In this document: one piece after another, positions 7,487-14,948 of the stretch
Numbering within the stretch: the first letter of the stretch is position 1
Layout of the letters: every line of letters begins with the position of its first letter
NCBI GenBank assembly: GCA_041605955.1
Contig: JBFIXI010000068.1
Location: 1-22,932 of the forward strand
DNA: 22,932 bases
Direction of reading: 5' to 3'
Source of the DNA: JAHEJX01 sp041605955
GTDB lineage: Bacteria; Actinomycetota; Acidimicrobiia; Spongiisociales; UBA5794
Position numbers and translations under genes: made by a program
Notes under the pieces: generated by a model
What the model saw: the letters and a program-made list of their open reading frames with translations, nothing else
What the model was told of the DNA's origin: nothing
The model's database searches: none

Positions 7487-9222
7487 GTTCGGTCCCACTT
7501 GCGAGGCCTGCCGCCGACCAGCAGCCCGGCGGCATCGAGCGCCTTGAGCTCGTTGGAGAATGCCTGGCGCATGCTGTAGATCGACACGAGGATGATGATC
7601 GCAAATACGATGCCGCTGGCCACGGCAGCCGACTGCAGTGCGAGCAGGCCGCCTCCAAGGAGCAAGATGGCCGCCACTGCTCCCTCCATGATCGCCCAGA
7701 AGACTCGCTGCGGCACCGGTGACTCGAGCTTGCCGCCCGACGTGAGGTGGTCGACGACCAGCGAACCCGAATCTGACGACGTCACGAAGAATGACATCAC
7801 GAGTATCACGCCGGCGAAGGACGTCAGTGTCGTCAGCGGGAATGCCTGCAATAGATCGAAGAGTGCCGTGGCGACGTTTTCGTTGACAGCAGCCACCACA
7901 TCACGGACACCATCGATCTGAACTTTCAGGGCCGCTCCGCCGAACGTCGACATCCACGCCAGCGACAGCGCGGTCGGCACGAGGACGACGCCGATGGCGA
8001 ACTCTCGAATCGTGCGTCCCTTCGACACGCGGGCAATGAACATGCCCACGAACGGCGCCCACGAAATCCACCAGCCCCAGTAGAACACCGTCCACCCGCT
8101 CTGCCACGAGCCGCCCGAAAGCGACTCGGTCCAGGTGGAGAGGCTGGCGAGGCTCTGTAGGTAGCTGCCCGAGCTTTCGATCATGGTCCCGATGATGAAG
8201 ACGGTCGGCCCCACCAGGATCACGAAGAGGAAGAATGCGCCGGCCAGCACGATGTTGAGTTGGCTGAGCCGCTTGACGCCTCCGTCGAGGCCAGCGACGA
8301 CCGAGATAGTGGCCAGGCCGGTGATGGCGGCGATGAGAATGATCTGGAAGGTTGTTGTGTCCGGGGTTCCGAACAGGAAGTCGAGACCAGCCGAGACCTG
8401 TTTCACGCCGAACCCGAGCGATGAAGCCAGCCCGAATAGCGTGGCGATGACTGCTATGGCGTCGATTGCGTTCCCCCAGAAGCCGTAGATGCGCTCTTTG
8501 AGGATCGGGTAGAACACCGAGCGCATCGTCAGCGGCAGCCCTCGGTTGAACGTGAAGAACGCCAGAGCCAGGCTGACGAGGGCGTAGATGGCCCACGGGT
8601 GGAGGCCCCAGTGGAAGAACGTCGTCACCATGGCGGCGTCGGCGGCCTGGGGCGTGAAGCCTTCGGCGTTGAAGAAGGGGGCAGGGCTCTGATAGTGGAA
8701 GATCGGTTCGGCGACACTCCAGAACATCAGGCCGATGCCCATGCCGGCGCTGATCAACATGGCGTACCAGGCGAACGTCGTGAACTCTGGTTTCGCCTCC
8801 GGCCCACCCAGCCGGATCTGGCCGAATCGGCTGAACCCGAAGAAGACAACTGCGACCAAGAAGATGTTGGCGGCGAGGATGTAGAACCAGCCGAAGTTGT
8901 CACCGATGAAGATGAGGGCGTCTGCGAAGAACTCTTCTGCAGAGTCGCGGTACACCAGAGTCAGCGACAAGAAGATGATGAGGAACCCTGCCGACCATGC
9001 GGTCACCTGCGGATGCAGGTCGAATCCCCACTTGACGACGTTCGAGTCTCCCGGCTTGCGATCCGCAATCTCGGGGTAGAAGACCATCCCGGGGTCGACC
9101 TGAAGGCCCTCGAACTCCTCGCGGTCCTCGACAGCGCGGTGCCGCTCCTCCCGCTCCCGTCGCTGTTCCTCCTCGACGGCGCGAATTATTTCCGGGCGAA
9201 CAGGATCTGACGGGCTAGACAT
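7483..9222 (-). CDS. BCCT family betaine/carnitine/choline transporter
   Basis: This 579-residue secondary transporter imports quaternary-ammonium or related compounds, probably with Na+. It has a charged N-terminal cytoplasmic tail (EEEQRREREERH) of about 60 residues and then about 12 membrane segments. Diagnostic motifs are GMGIGLMFW (160-168), the aromatic-box helix FYWGWWISWAPFVGMF (380-395) followed by IARVSKGRTIREF, and TSSDSGS (481-487), which matches the sodium-site region of BetP. The GMGIG form resembles the betaine carrier BetP, suggesting betaine, although substrate cannot be assigned from sequence alone. The ATG at 9222 is preceded by GGGAGG with 7 bases spacing; a TTG at 9237 would overlap that site. 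It is co-transcribed with the binding lipoprotein and divergent from the demethylase-like gene. Confidence 0.95.
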   Translation of the reverse strand: MSSPSDPVRPEIIRAVEEEQRREREERHRAVEDREEFEGLQVDPGMVFYPEIADRKPGDSNVVKWGFDLHPQVTAWSAGFLIIFLSLTLVYRDSAEEFFADALIFIGDNFGWFYILAANIFLVAVVFFGFSRFGQIRLGGPEAKPEFTTFAWYAMLISAGMGIGLMFWSVAEPIFHYQSPAPFFNAEGFTPQAADAAMVTTFFHWGLHPWAIYALVSLALAFFTFNRGLPLTMRSVFYPILKERIYGFWGNAIDAIAVIATLFGLASSLGFGVKQVSAGLDFLFGTPDTTTFQIILIAAITGLATISVVAGLDGGVKRLSQLNIVLAGAFFLFVILVGPTVFIIGTMIESSGSYLQSLASLSTWTESLSGGSWQSGWTVFYWGWWISWAPFVGMFIARVSKGRTIREFAIGVVLVPTALSLAWMSTFGGAALKVQIDGVRDVVAAVNENVATALFDLLQAFPLTTLTSFAGVILVMSFFVTSSDSGSLVVDHLTSGGKLESPVPQRVFWAIMEGAVAAILLLGGGLLALQSAAVASGIVFAIIILVSIYSMRQAFSNELKALDAAGLLVGGRPRKWDRT

Positions 9223-9300
9223 TTCGCTGCCTCCCAAGGTGGCCGTAGCGAGCCAAGTGCATCAGACGGTAACGGATTGGGGTGGGCGGATGCTGGGGAG

Positions 9301-9341
9301 CGGAGTCGACGTCGGCGACGGCCACGTGGGCGTCGACTCCG
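9301..9341. promoter_or_regulatory. Perfect 11-bp inverted repeat between divergent genes (candidate operator)
   Basis: CGGAGTCGACG at 9301-9311 and CGTCGACTCCG at 9331-9341 are exact reverse complements with 19 bases between them. Their centres are 30 bp apart, close to three helical turns. The element lies in the 291-bp gap between the BCCT/lipoprotein operon and the GcvT/DmdA-like gene, where a dimeric regulator could control both arms. No regulator gene is adjacent. Confidence 0.45.
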
Positions 9342-9513
9342 GTACCGGGTGTGAAACGAGCTCCAACATCTCCCCCGGAACAGATCGTGCCCGGCGAGAC
9401 CGGGAAGTGCGCTGTCTGGCGCAGACTGCGGGCCGTCGCTGCCGCCATCCACTTGCCTCTCCGCAGGCCGCCCGCGAACCTGCGCGCCGGCGCGAGGGTG
9501 ACCGGAGGGAACC

Positions 9514-10725
9514 ATGGCACACGAACTGAGGGACATTCGCTTCGTTGTGAAGACCTTGCCGGCGGCGGGGGTGCGACCCAATGAGTTTGTGGCGAACACC
9601 ATGCAGGTTCATCCGCTCACAAACCTGGAGCTGGACTTCGACCCCGAGTACACGCTGTACAACCACCGGCTGACCCCGTCCCGGCTGAACAACGCGTCCG
9701 CCGACGACATGTATTGGAAGCTGCGGCGCGAGGTGATCTTGCGCAACACCGGCGAGTTACCGGTCGAGGTGCGGGGACCCGACGCCGAGAAGCTGCTGAA
9801 TCGGGTCTTCACGAGGGATGTGGCCAAGGTGCGGGTGGGGCGGTGCAGCTACCAGTTCGCCTGCTATCACGACGGGGGGATGATCAACGACGGGGTGCTG
9901 CTGCGGATGGCCGAGGATCGGTTCTGGATGGCGCAGGCCGACGGCGACCTGCTTTCCTGGTACAAGGCGCATGCTGCGGGTCTCGACGTCGAGGTGTATG
10001 ACCCGGGGGTGTGGGTTAGCCAGGTGCAGGGGCCCCGGTCGCTCGAGGTGCTCGCCGAGGTGGTCGACGGTGAGCCTCCGGAGCCCTTCCGCTACTTCGA
10101 TTCGGCGGAGGTGTCGATCGCCGGCCAACCAGTGGTGATCAGCCGGACTGGTTTCAGTAATGAGCTCGGTTGGGAGTTCTACATGGGCCCCGACATCGAC
10201 GCGGCGGCGGTGGGTGACCGCATCATGGAAGTCGGCGAGCCGTTTGGGATGATCATCACGTCGACCGAGGTGTTTCGGGCGCGCCGCATCGAGGCGGGCC
10301 TGCTGAATGCCGGTACCGACTTCGATGCGTCGACCACGCCGTGGCAGGCCGGGCTCGGCGCCTTCGTCGACATGGAGAAGGGCGACTTCATCGGCAAGGC
10401 GGCGTTGGAGTCGGCTGATCGGCGGCGGACCGTGTGGGGGATGCGAGTGACCGGGGGAGTCGCTCGGCTGGGTCGGGTCGTGAAGCGCCACGGAGTGGTC
10501 GCCGGGACGGTGACGGCGAGCGGCTGGTCGCCGTATCAGGAGTGCGGCGTGACGATCGTCCGCCTCGACGACCCCGACCTCGGCCCGGGAGCAGTGTTCG
10601 AAGTGGAGTGCATCGACGATGAGTCGCGGCAGGGCGAGGTGTGCGACCTCCCCATGTACGACGAGGCACGGGAGATCCCGCGGGGGAAGCTGGTGGACAT
10701 ACCCGAGATGCCGGCCGGGAGTTGA
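9514..10725 (+). CDS. GcvT/DmdA-like tetrahydrofolate-dependent demethylase or aminomethyltransferase
   Basis: This 403-residue protein of the GcvT fold belongs to the family that transfers a methyl or methylene group from an amine or sulfonium substrate to tetrahydrofolate. Visible family motifs are VEVRGPDAEKLLNRVFTRDV (85-104), YHDGGMINDGVLL (118-130), VQGPRS (171-176), RTGFSNELGWEFYM (211-224), RRIEAGLLNAGTDFD (257-271) and DMEKGDFIGKAAL (286-298). GGMINDxVLL resembles DMSP demethylase DmdA and related single-domain demethylases more than the glycine-cleavage T protein, and no gcvH/gcvP lies nearby. Dimethylglycine, betaine, DMSP or sarcosine are all possible substrates. The ATG at 9514 has GGAGGG 4 bases upstream. 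Position opposite the betaine transporter supports a catabolic role. A broken second copy lies at 14257-14793. Confidence 0.85.
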   Translation: MAHELRDIRFVVKTLPAAGVRPNEFVANTMQVHPLTNLELDFDPEYTLYNHRLTPSRLNNASADDMYWKLRREVILRNTGELPVEVRGPDAEKLLNRVFTRDVAKVRVGRCSYQFACYHDGGMINDGVLLRMAEDRFWMAQADGDLLSWYKAHAAGLDVEVYDPGVWVSQVQGPRSLEVLAEVVDGEPPEPFRYFDSAEVSIAGQPVVISRTGFSNELGWEFYMGPDIDAAAVGDRIMEVGEPFGMIITSTEVFRARRIEAGLLNAGTDFDASTTPWQAGLGAFVDMEKGDFIGKAALESADRRRTVWGMRVTGGVARLGRVVKRHGVVAGTVTASGWSPYQECGVTIVRLDDPDLGPGAVFEVECIDDESRQGEVCDLPMYDEAREIPRGKLVDIPEMPAGS

Positions 10726-10830
10726 TGTCCCGTCCATCGGTGGCCCGGCGAGATGACCTTCGGCTCTGGGCAGTCGCCCCTCTATTGCGTTGACTGATGG
10801 TGGGGATGGCAACAGAGGAAGGTGCCGCTC

Positions 10831-11463
10831 ATGACTCAATCGCCACCCACGGCTGTGTTGCTCATCGACGAAGTACTCCCTGAGTTCGATGAGACGATCG
10901 TGGAACATCTCGTCATCGATGCGCCGCTCGACACCGTCTATGCCGCAGTGCGCAGCATGGACTTCCTCGAGATCAGCTCGCCGATGATGGACGCCGCAAT
11001 GTTCGTCCGCGGTCTACCCGATCGCATCGGCAGAAGAATGCGCGGAGAGGAGCCGCCTCCAACGCCGCCGTCCGCCACGCTGGCCGACATGTTCGACGGC
11101 ACTAGCGAATCGGATATCTTCCAAGACTGGGTCGGGCTGGGTGAAGACGCGCCCCATGAGATCGTCTTCGGGGCCGCCGGCAAGGTCTGGCAGCCCGAGA
11201 TCGAGTGGAAACCGCTCTCGGCGGCGGAGTTTCCTACGTTCGACGAGCCCGGATACGCCAAGATCGCAGCCGGTTTCTCGCTCCGTGAGTACGGCGCGAA
11301 CCGGACGCTGCTCACCTACGAGGCGCGGACTGCGAACACCGACGATGACTCGAGGCGACGCTTCCGTCGCTACTGGTGGCTCGTTCACGTCTTCGTGGGT
11401 GTCGTGATGCGGGCCGCGCTGCGTACCGCCAAGGATCTATCCGAGCGGGGTGGCGCCGGCTAG
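10831..11463 (+). CDS. SRPBCC/START-like hypothetical protein
   Basis: This is a 210-residue soluble protein. The layout suggests a START/SRPBCC lipid-binding-type fold: an early VEHLVIDAPLDTVYAAVRSMDF segment, a middle beta-rich part (KVWQPEIEWKPL, FSLREYGANRTLLTYEART), and a C-terminal long helix (RRRFRRYWWLVHVFVGVVMRAAL). Similar actinobacterial proteins end with a pattern of this kind. The function is unknown; ligand binding is inference. The ATG at 10831 is preceded by AGAGGAAGG with about 8 bases spacing; a GTG at 10822 would overlap that site. It lies 105 bases after the demethylase-like gene on the same strand but has no obvious link to it. Confidence 0.65.
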   Translation: MTQSPPTAVLLIDEVLPEFDETIVEHLVIDAPLDTVYAAVRSMDFLEISSPMMDAAMFVRGLPDRIGRRMRGEEPPPTPPSATLADMFDGTSESDIFQDWVGLGEDAPHEIVFGAAGKVWQPEIEWKPLSAAEFPTFDEPGYAKIAAGFSLREYGANRTLLTYEARTANTDDDSRRRFRRYWWLVHVFVGVVMRAALRTAKDLSERGGAG

Positions 11464-11553
11464 GGGTGGTTCTTGCTAGCGGCCCACGTCGGCGGGGCGC
11501 CCACAGATGGTTCTGCGTGCAACGGGACGGAGCTGCAAGCTGGCGGAATGTTC

Positions 11554-12501
11554 TCAAGCTTCGAGCCCGTTGATCCGCTCCGCAGTGCGAGCGGTGAACT
11601 CGCAGAAGAACTCGTCACCGAACAGGCCGACGTGGATGAGCGCCGTGCGCAGCCAGTAGAAGAGCCGCCGCCGCTCGTAGCCGTCACGGAGCGGGCGGTG
11701 ACTCGTGTACGCCGCGAAGAAGTCGTCACGCTTGTTGTCGAACACTTCGAGATAGGCCAGCTCCAGCTCTACATCCGCGAACTGCACGTCGGGGTCCAGC
11801 AGTCCCGTCAGCCGCCAGCGGCCGTCCACGAGATCGACCATGAGGTTGCCGTCCCAGACGTCCCCGTGAACGAGAGTTGGAGTTGTCGAGTCGCCGAGGA
11901 ACTGCGGGGCCTTTCCGATGGCTTCATCCACCTGGGTCAGTACATCGGGTGGCAAGAGCTCCGCGACCTTGGGATAGGAGCGGGATTCGTCCAGCCGGGG
12001 GGCGAAGACGTCTGCCCATGAACTCGGTTTGTCATCGGCCCCGAGGCCTCCCCACCACGATTCGGTGTGGCCGTGTAGCTCTATCAGAACCCCCGCCAGC
12101 TGTGCATCCAAGGCAGCCCGCTCCCCCTGGTCCAGCTCGAGACCGTCGAGGCGCACGCCTGGTACGTGTTCGAGGAGCAGGAAGGCGTTAGGGATGACGC
12201 GCGCCGAGCTGTCTTGGAGGTAGACCTGCGGAACCGGGCATGAGGTCCTGGACCCCAGGTATTGCAGAGAGCGTGCCTCGGCGGCGAATGTGTCGCTGTC
12301 GCTGCCGTGCAGCTTGATCACTGCACGATGCGGCGGGCGATTGAACTCCAGGCGGAACACTGAGTTCACTAGACCGCCCTCGAGGGGATGGACTCCGCGG
12401 CACGGGGTCGCTTCGCCGAGCCAATCCTCGAGCACGCGCTCCGCTTCGGAGATGGTGAGCTCCAGGTCCGGCTGCAGTTCAATCAACGGTTCCCCGCCCA
12501 T
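11554..12501 (-). CDS. Fructosamine-kinase-like / aminoglycoside phosphotransferase family kinase
   Basis: This 315-residue protein has the protein-kinase-like fold of the fructosamine-3-kinase/APH group. N-lobe features include a glycine-rich EGGLVNSVF (41-49), the lysine in VIKL (Lys63) and a glutamate in AEARSL (about 75). The catalytic loop is VHGDVWDGN (211-219) and the metal-binding motif is LLDPD (234-238). The C-terminal FDNKRDDFFAAY, RRRLFYWL and ALIHVGLFG resemble ketosamine kinases, which phosphorylate sugar-lysine adducts and so reverse protein glycation. Small-molecule kinase activity on another substrate cannot be excluded. The start is an ATG at 12501. It is convergent with the SRPBCC-like gene across a 90-bp gap. 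Confidence 0.83.
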   Translation of the reverse strand: MGGEPLIELQPDLELTISEAERVLEDWLGEATPCRGVHPLEGGLVNSVFRLEFNRPPHRAVIKLHGSDSDTFAAEARSLQYLGSRTSCPVPQVYLQDSSARVIPNAFLLLEHVPGVRLDGLELDQGERAALDAQLAGVLIELHGHTESWWGGLGADDKPSSWADVFAPRLDESRSYPKVAELLPPDVLTQVDEAIGKAPQFLGDSTTPTLVHGDVWDGNLMVDLVDGRWRLTGLLDPDVQFADVELELAYLEVFDNKRDDFFAAYTSHRPLRDGYERRRLFYWLRTALIHVGLFGDEFFCEFTARTAERINGLEA

Positions 12502-12659
12502 GCGGCAAGGCTAGGGCGGCTGCGCTCGCCGCAGTCGGGCAACATCGACAGGGGGCCACAGTGTCCGCGCGTCACTGCAGGTCTGAAGACCAGAGGGCCT
12601 TGCCCAGCCAGAGCTCCGGGTGCGGCCCCTCTCCGTGACCGGGGACGACGAGCAGGGAT

Positions 12660-12952
12660 TCATTCTTTTCCCACGGCGCCGTATTCAACTTCGGCTAGAT
12701 CGCCCCACGGGCTGCCCCCGAGCGCTCCTAGCCACTCGCTTCCGCCCCGGGAGAACCGCAAGCACGCCGTCCGCTTCCGCATCCTTTGCGTCGGCGAACC
12801 GACGGACGGTCGATGCCGACACGCCTACTTGTCGTGCTAAATGATGCCGAGCTCAGACCCTGGCGCCTACGTTCGGCATCGATCGATTGGAACAACGCCG
12901 CAAGGTCGAACCCAGCTGCAGTCACAGACGGAGGCCATCCACTCGTTGTCAT
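12660..12952 (-). pseudogene. Decayed small HTH (XRE-like) gene
   Basis: One minus-strand frame reads FDLAALFQSIDAERRRQGLS, the usual opening of a small actinobacterial HTH family. The matching recognition-helix part, VGVSASTVRRFADAKDAEAD, is in a different frame, joined near 12826-12850. A third frame continues after GVLAVL with SEWLGAL and runs to a stop at 12660. Two single-base shifts would restore one continuous protein. The call rests on recall of the family pattern, without a database search. Confidence 0.4.
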
Positions 12953-12973
12953 CGGCGTGTGGGTGCGCGCGTT

Positions 12974-13009
12974 GCGAGTCGCAATTGCCGACTCGATCGG
13001 CGAGTCGCA
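12974..13009. repeat. Direct and inverted GCGAGTCG repeats
   Basis: GCGAGTCGCA occurs at 12974-12983 and 13000-13009. Between them CGACTCG (12989-12995) can pair with either copy; with the second it forms a 7-bp stem with a 4- to 5-base loop. This could be a small operator or alternative hairpin; no function is assigned. Confidence 0.4.
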
Positions 13010-13048
13010 GGACACACAGGTTCGGGTCACATCCGCAAGTGCACGAAT

Positions 13049-13138
13049 TTGACGCCGAGAGGCGTGTGGTGGCAGGAGATTTGACATGTTCTTGACGGGG
13101 TTGACACCGCCTTGACGCGGCCCAAAGGGGCCCTTGAC
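13049..13138 (+). repeat. Helically phased TTGAC repeat array
   Basis: TTGAC occurs six times in 90 bases, beginning at 13049, 13081, 13092, 13101, 13112 and 13134. The spacings (32, 11, 9, 11, 22) are all close to whole helical turns, so the sites would lie on one face of the DNA. No -10 hexamer at normal spacing was found, so they are unlikely to be stacked -35 boxes. The array precedes a hairpin pair and the maleylpyruvate isomerase-like gene. Confidence 0.5.
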
Positions 13139-13155
13139 CAAGTGATTCCACGTTG

Positions 13156-13201
13156 GAGCCATGAAGGCTCTAACGCGGGCGCCCCCGAGGGAGCGCCCGC
13201 G
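13156..13201 (+). other. Double hairpin (possible terminator or structured RNA)
   Basis: A 5-bp stem (GAGCC 13156-13160, GGCTC 13166-13170) is followed directly by a perfect 9-bp stem (CGCGGGCGC 13174-13182, GCGCCCGCG 13193-13201), whose loop can add CCC/GGG pairs. There is no U-tract. It could terminate transcription or be part of a small RNA or long leader. Confidence 0.4.
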
Positions 13202-13381
13202 AAATCCAGTCAGGGGTCGAGTCGGCAGTCATGGGGCCGGAGAGTCGGTAAGGGAGGGGAGTGTGAAACGCGCCCGCGGCCCTCGGCGTCCCTAGTGTGC
13301 CGTCGAGTAAATTGACCCGCAGGTGTGGCGTCACGATCCGGCTCACCCGTGCACTCGCCAAGCCACCGACTGGAGCGCCTA

Positions 13382-14146
13382 GTGCCCACCTCACTCCGTC
13401 TAGAAGACCATCTATCTGCCATCGAGAGTGCGGGCGGCCGGCTCGCGGAGCTCGCAACCGCTGCGGGGGAGAAGACCAAGGTGCCGACATGCCCAGCGTG
13501 GGACGTGCGGGCACTCGTCGCTCACCAATCGATGGTTCATCGTTGGGCCACTGCTCACGTCACGGGTAACGACCCCGCCGCGGTCCCAACCCAGACTTCG
13601 ATCCGCCGATCTGAGGACGACCTCCTTGGCTACTACTCCGAGGGTCGGCGGCGTCTTGTCGAGGCAATAGGGAAGGCGCCTCCCGACCTGGACGCGATCG
13701 TATTCCTCAATGACGCACCGCCGGCCCGAGAGTTCTGGGCTCGGCGCCAGGCCCATGAAACAACCGTACACATGGTCGACGCCCTTGCTGCGGCGGTCGG
13801 ACGAATGCCCACGGAGGACGAGGCCGCAATCGACGGCGACCTAGCAGTCGACGGTATCGACGAGCTCTTGGCTGGCTTCTTCACCCGGGGTCGCAGCAAG
13901 CTGTTCGATGGCGAGAAGTACTCGATGCTGGTATCGCCGGACGACGGCGATCGGCAATGGCACATCGACGTCGCCGAATCCCTGAGCATCGCCGCAAGCC
14001 CTTCCCGGCCTCCTCGTCTTGTGGTCGGCGGCTCGGCCACCGCCGTCTACCTGGGGCTCTGGAACCGCGGCGACGAGCTCGAGTTGAGCGGTGACACGAG
14101 CCTCATGGAGCGCTGGCGGGCTACCCAGAGGATTCGTTGGAACTGA
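13382..14146 (+). CDS. Maleylpyruvate isomerase family mycothiol-dependent enzyme (MDMPI-like)
   Basis: This 254-residue protein has the N-terminal DinB-like four-helix domain of mycothiol-dependent maleylpyruvate isomerases. The opening VPTCPAWDVRALVAH (34-48) is the usual family pattern. His48, Glu126 and His130 (in AHETTVHMVDA) match the zinc-binding set of the C. glutamicum enzyme. The C-terminal part (WHIDVAE..., VVGGSATAVYLGLWNR) matches the small second domain of the family. The exact substrate is uncertain, because most members are not true maleylpyruvate isomerases. I chose the GTG at 13382, which has GGAG about 7 bases upstream; an in-frame GTG at 13325 would add 19 residues without family similarity. 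The use of mycothiol supports an actinobacterial host. Confidence 0.82.
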   Translation: MPTSLRLEDHLSAIESAGGRLAELATAAGEKTKVPTCPAWDVRALVAHQSMVHRWATAHVTGNDPAAVPTQTSIRRSEDDLLGYYSEGRRRLVEAIGKAPPDLDAIVFLNDAPPAREFWARRQAHETTVHMVDALAAAVGRMPTEDEAAIDGDLAVDGIDELLAGFFTRGRSKLFDGEKYSMLVSPDDGDRQWHIDVAESLSIAASPSRPPRLVVGGSATAVYLGLWNRGDELELSGDTSLMERWRATQRIRWN

Positions 14147-14256
14147 GCGGTGGCGCCGCGAGGTCTGTCGTCGCGTTGTCCGCGTGCGGAACATGATCAT
14201 TCGGTTGATGCCGTCGTCGGATGCGTCCGTTCAGTGGCACGCCCAGGGCAGCCCTC

Positions 14257-14793
14257 CCACTTGCCACTGCGCAGGTCAACCGCGAACGTGCCCGCCGGCG
14301 CAGTGGTGATCGGGCCTATCCGCTCACCTACATGGAGCTGGATCACGATCCCGAGTACGTGCTTTGCAACGATCGGCTGACACCGTTCCGGTTGAACAAC
14401 GCCACCGCCGACGAGATGTACTGGAAGGTGCGGCGCGACGTCATCCTGCGCAACACCGGTGAGCTGCCCGTCGAGATCGTCGGTCCCGATGCCGAGGAGC
14501 TGCTCAAGGCAGACCGGGCTCGGCGCCTTCGTCGACATGGACAAGACCGAATTCGTCGGCAAGGGCGGCACTCGAGTCGGTCGACCGGCGCCGCACCGTG
14601 TGGGGCATGCGGGTCGACGGGGGACTCGCTCGCCTCGGTCGAGTCATGCGCCGCGATGGGGCCATGGCCGGGACGGTGACTGCGAGCGGCTGGTCGCCGT
14701 TTCAGGACTGAGGCGTGACGATCGTGCGCCTCGACGACCCCGACCTCGGCCCCGGAGCAGTGTTCGAAGTCGAATGCATCGACGACCGTCTTC
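14257..14793 (+). pseudogene. Broken second copy of the GcvT/DmdA-like demethylase gene
   Basis: This region aligns with 9449-10626. Similarity begins in the non-coding DNA upstream (14257 aligns with 9449). About 101 bp are then lost, removing the ribosome site, start codon and first 30 or so codons. Similarity resumes at 14318 (aligned with 9611) and runs to about 14509. A second deletion of 542 bp (9803-10344 of the intact copy) breaks the frame. After DMDKTEFVGK an extra G near 14563 shifts the frame again, and a TGC codon has become TGA at 14709-14711. In one 50-base block (from GAGTAC) 41 positions match. It cannot encode a working enzyme. The remaining 155 bases to 14948 hold only a short CATTTG-C-CAAATG palindrome (14891-14903). 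Confidence 0.9.
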
Positions 14794-14948
14794 GGTGCTC
14801 TCCCACGTGGTGGTGGCCGAGACATAGGGCCGAGGGACCCCGCGCATTGGGCCACTCGGCTCCCGCGCTTTGGGCAATCTCACCAGTCGTCATTTGCCAA
14901 ATGGACGATCTGAGTTGCGCTCTCGCAAGCCGGCGGTGAAGCAGGGGG

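Noticed and set aside
7901..8596. Long minus-strand frame inside the BCCT gene
   Set aside because: It is an Arg/His-rich shadow of the transporter frame.
12005..12501. Plus-strand frames opposite the fructosamine-kinase-like gene
   Set aside because: The minus frame has all the kinase motifs; the opposite frames have none.
13081..13139. TTGAC repeats as stacked -35 promoter boxes
   Set aside because: No -10-like hexamer occurs at 16-18 bases from any of them, and the sites overlap each other's would-be spacers.
13112..13315. Small plus-strand frame before the isomerase-like gene
   Set aside because: It runs through the double hairpin, has no ribosome site and an unlikely Arg/Ser/Gly-rich composition.
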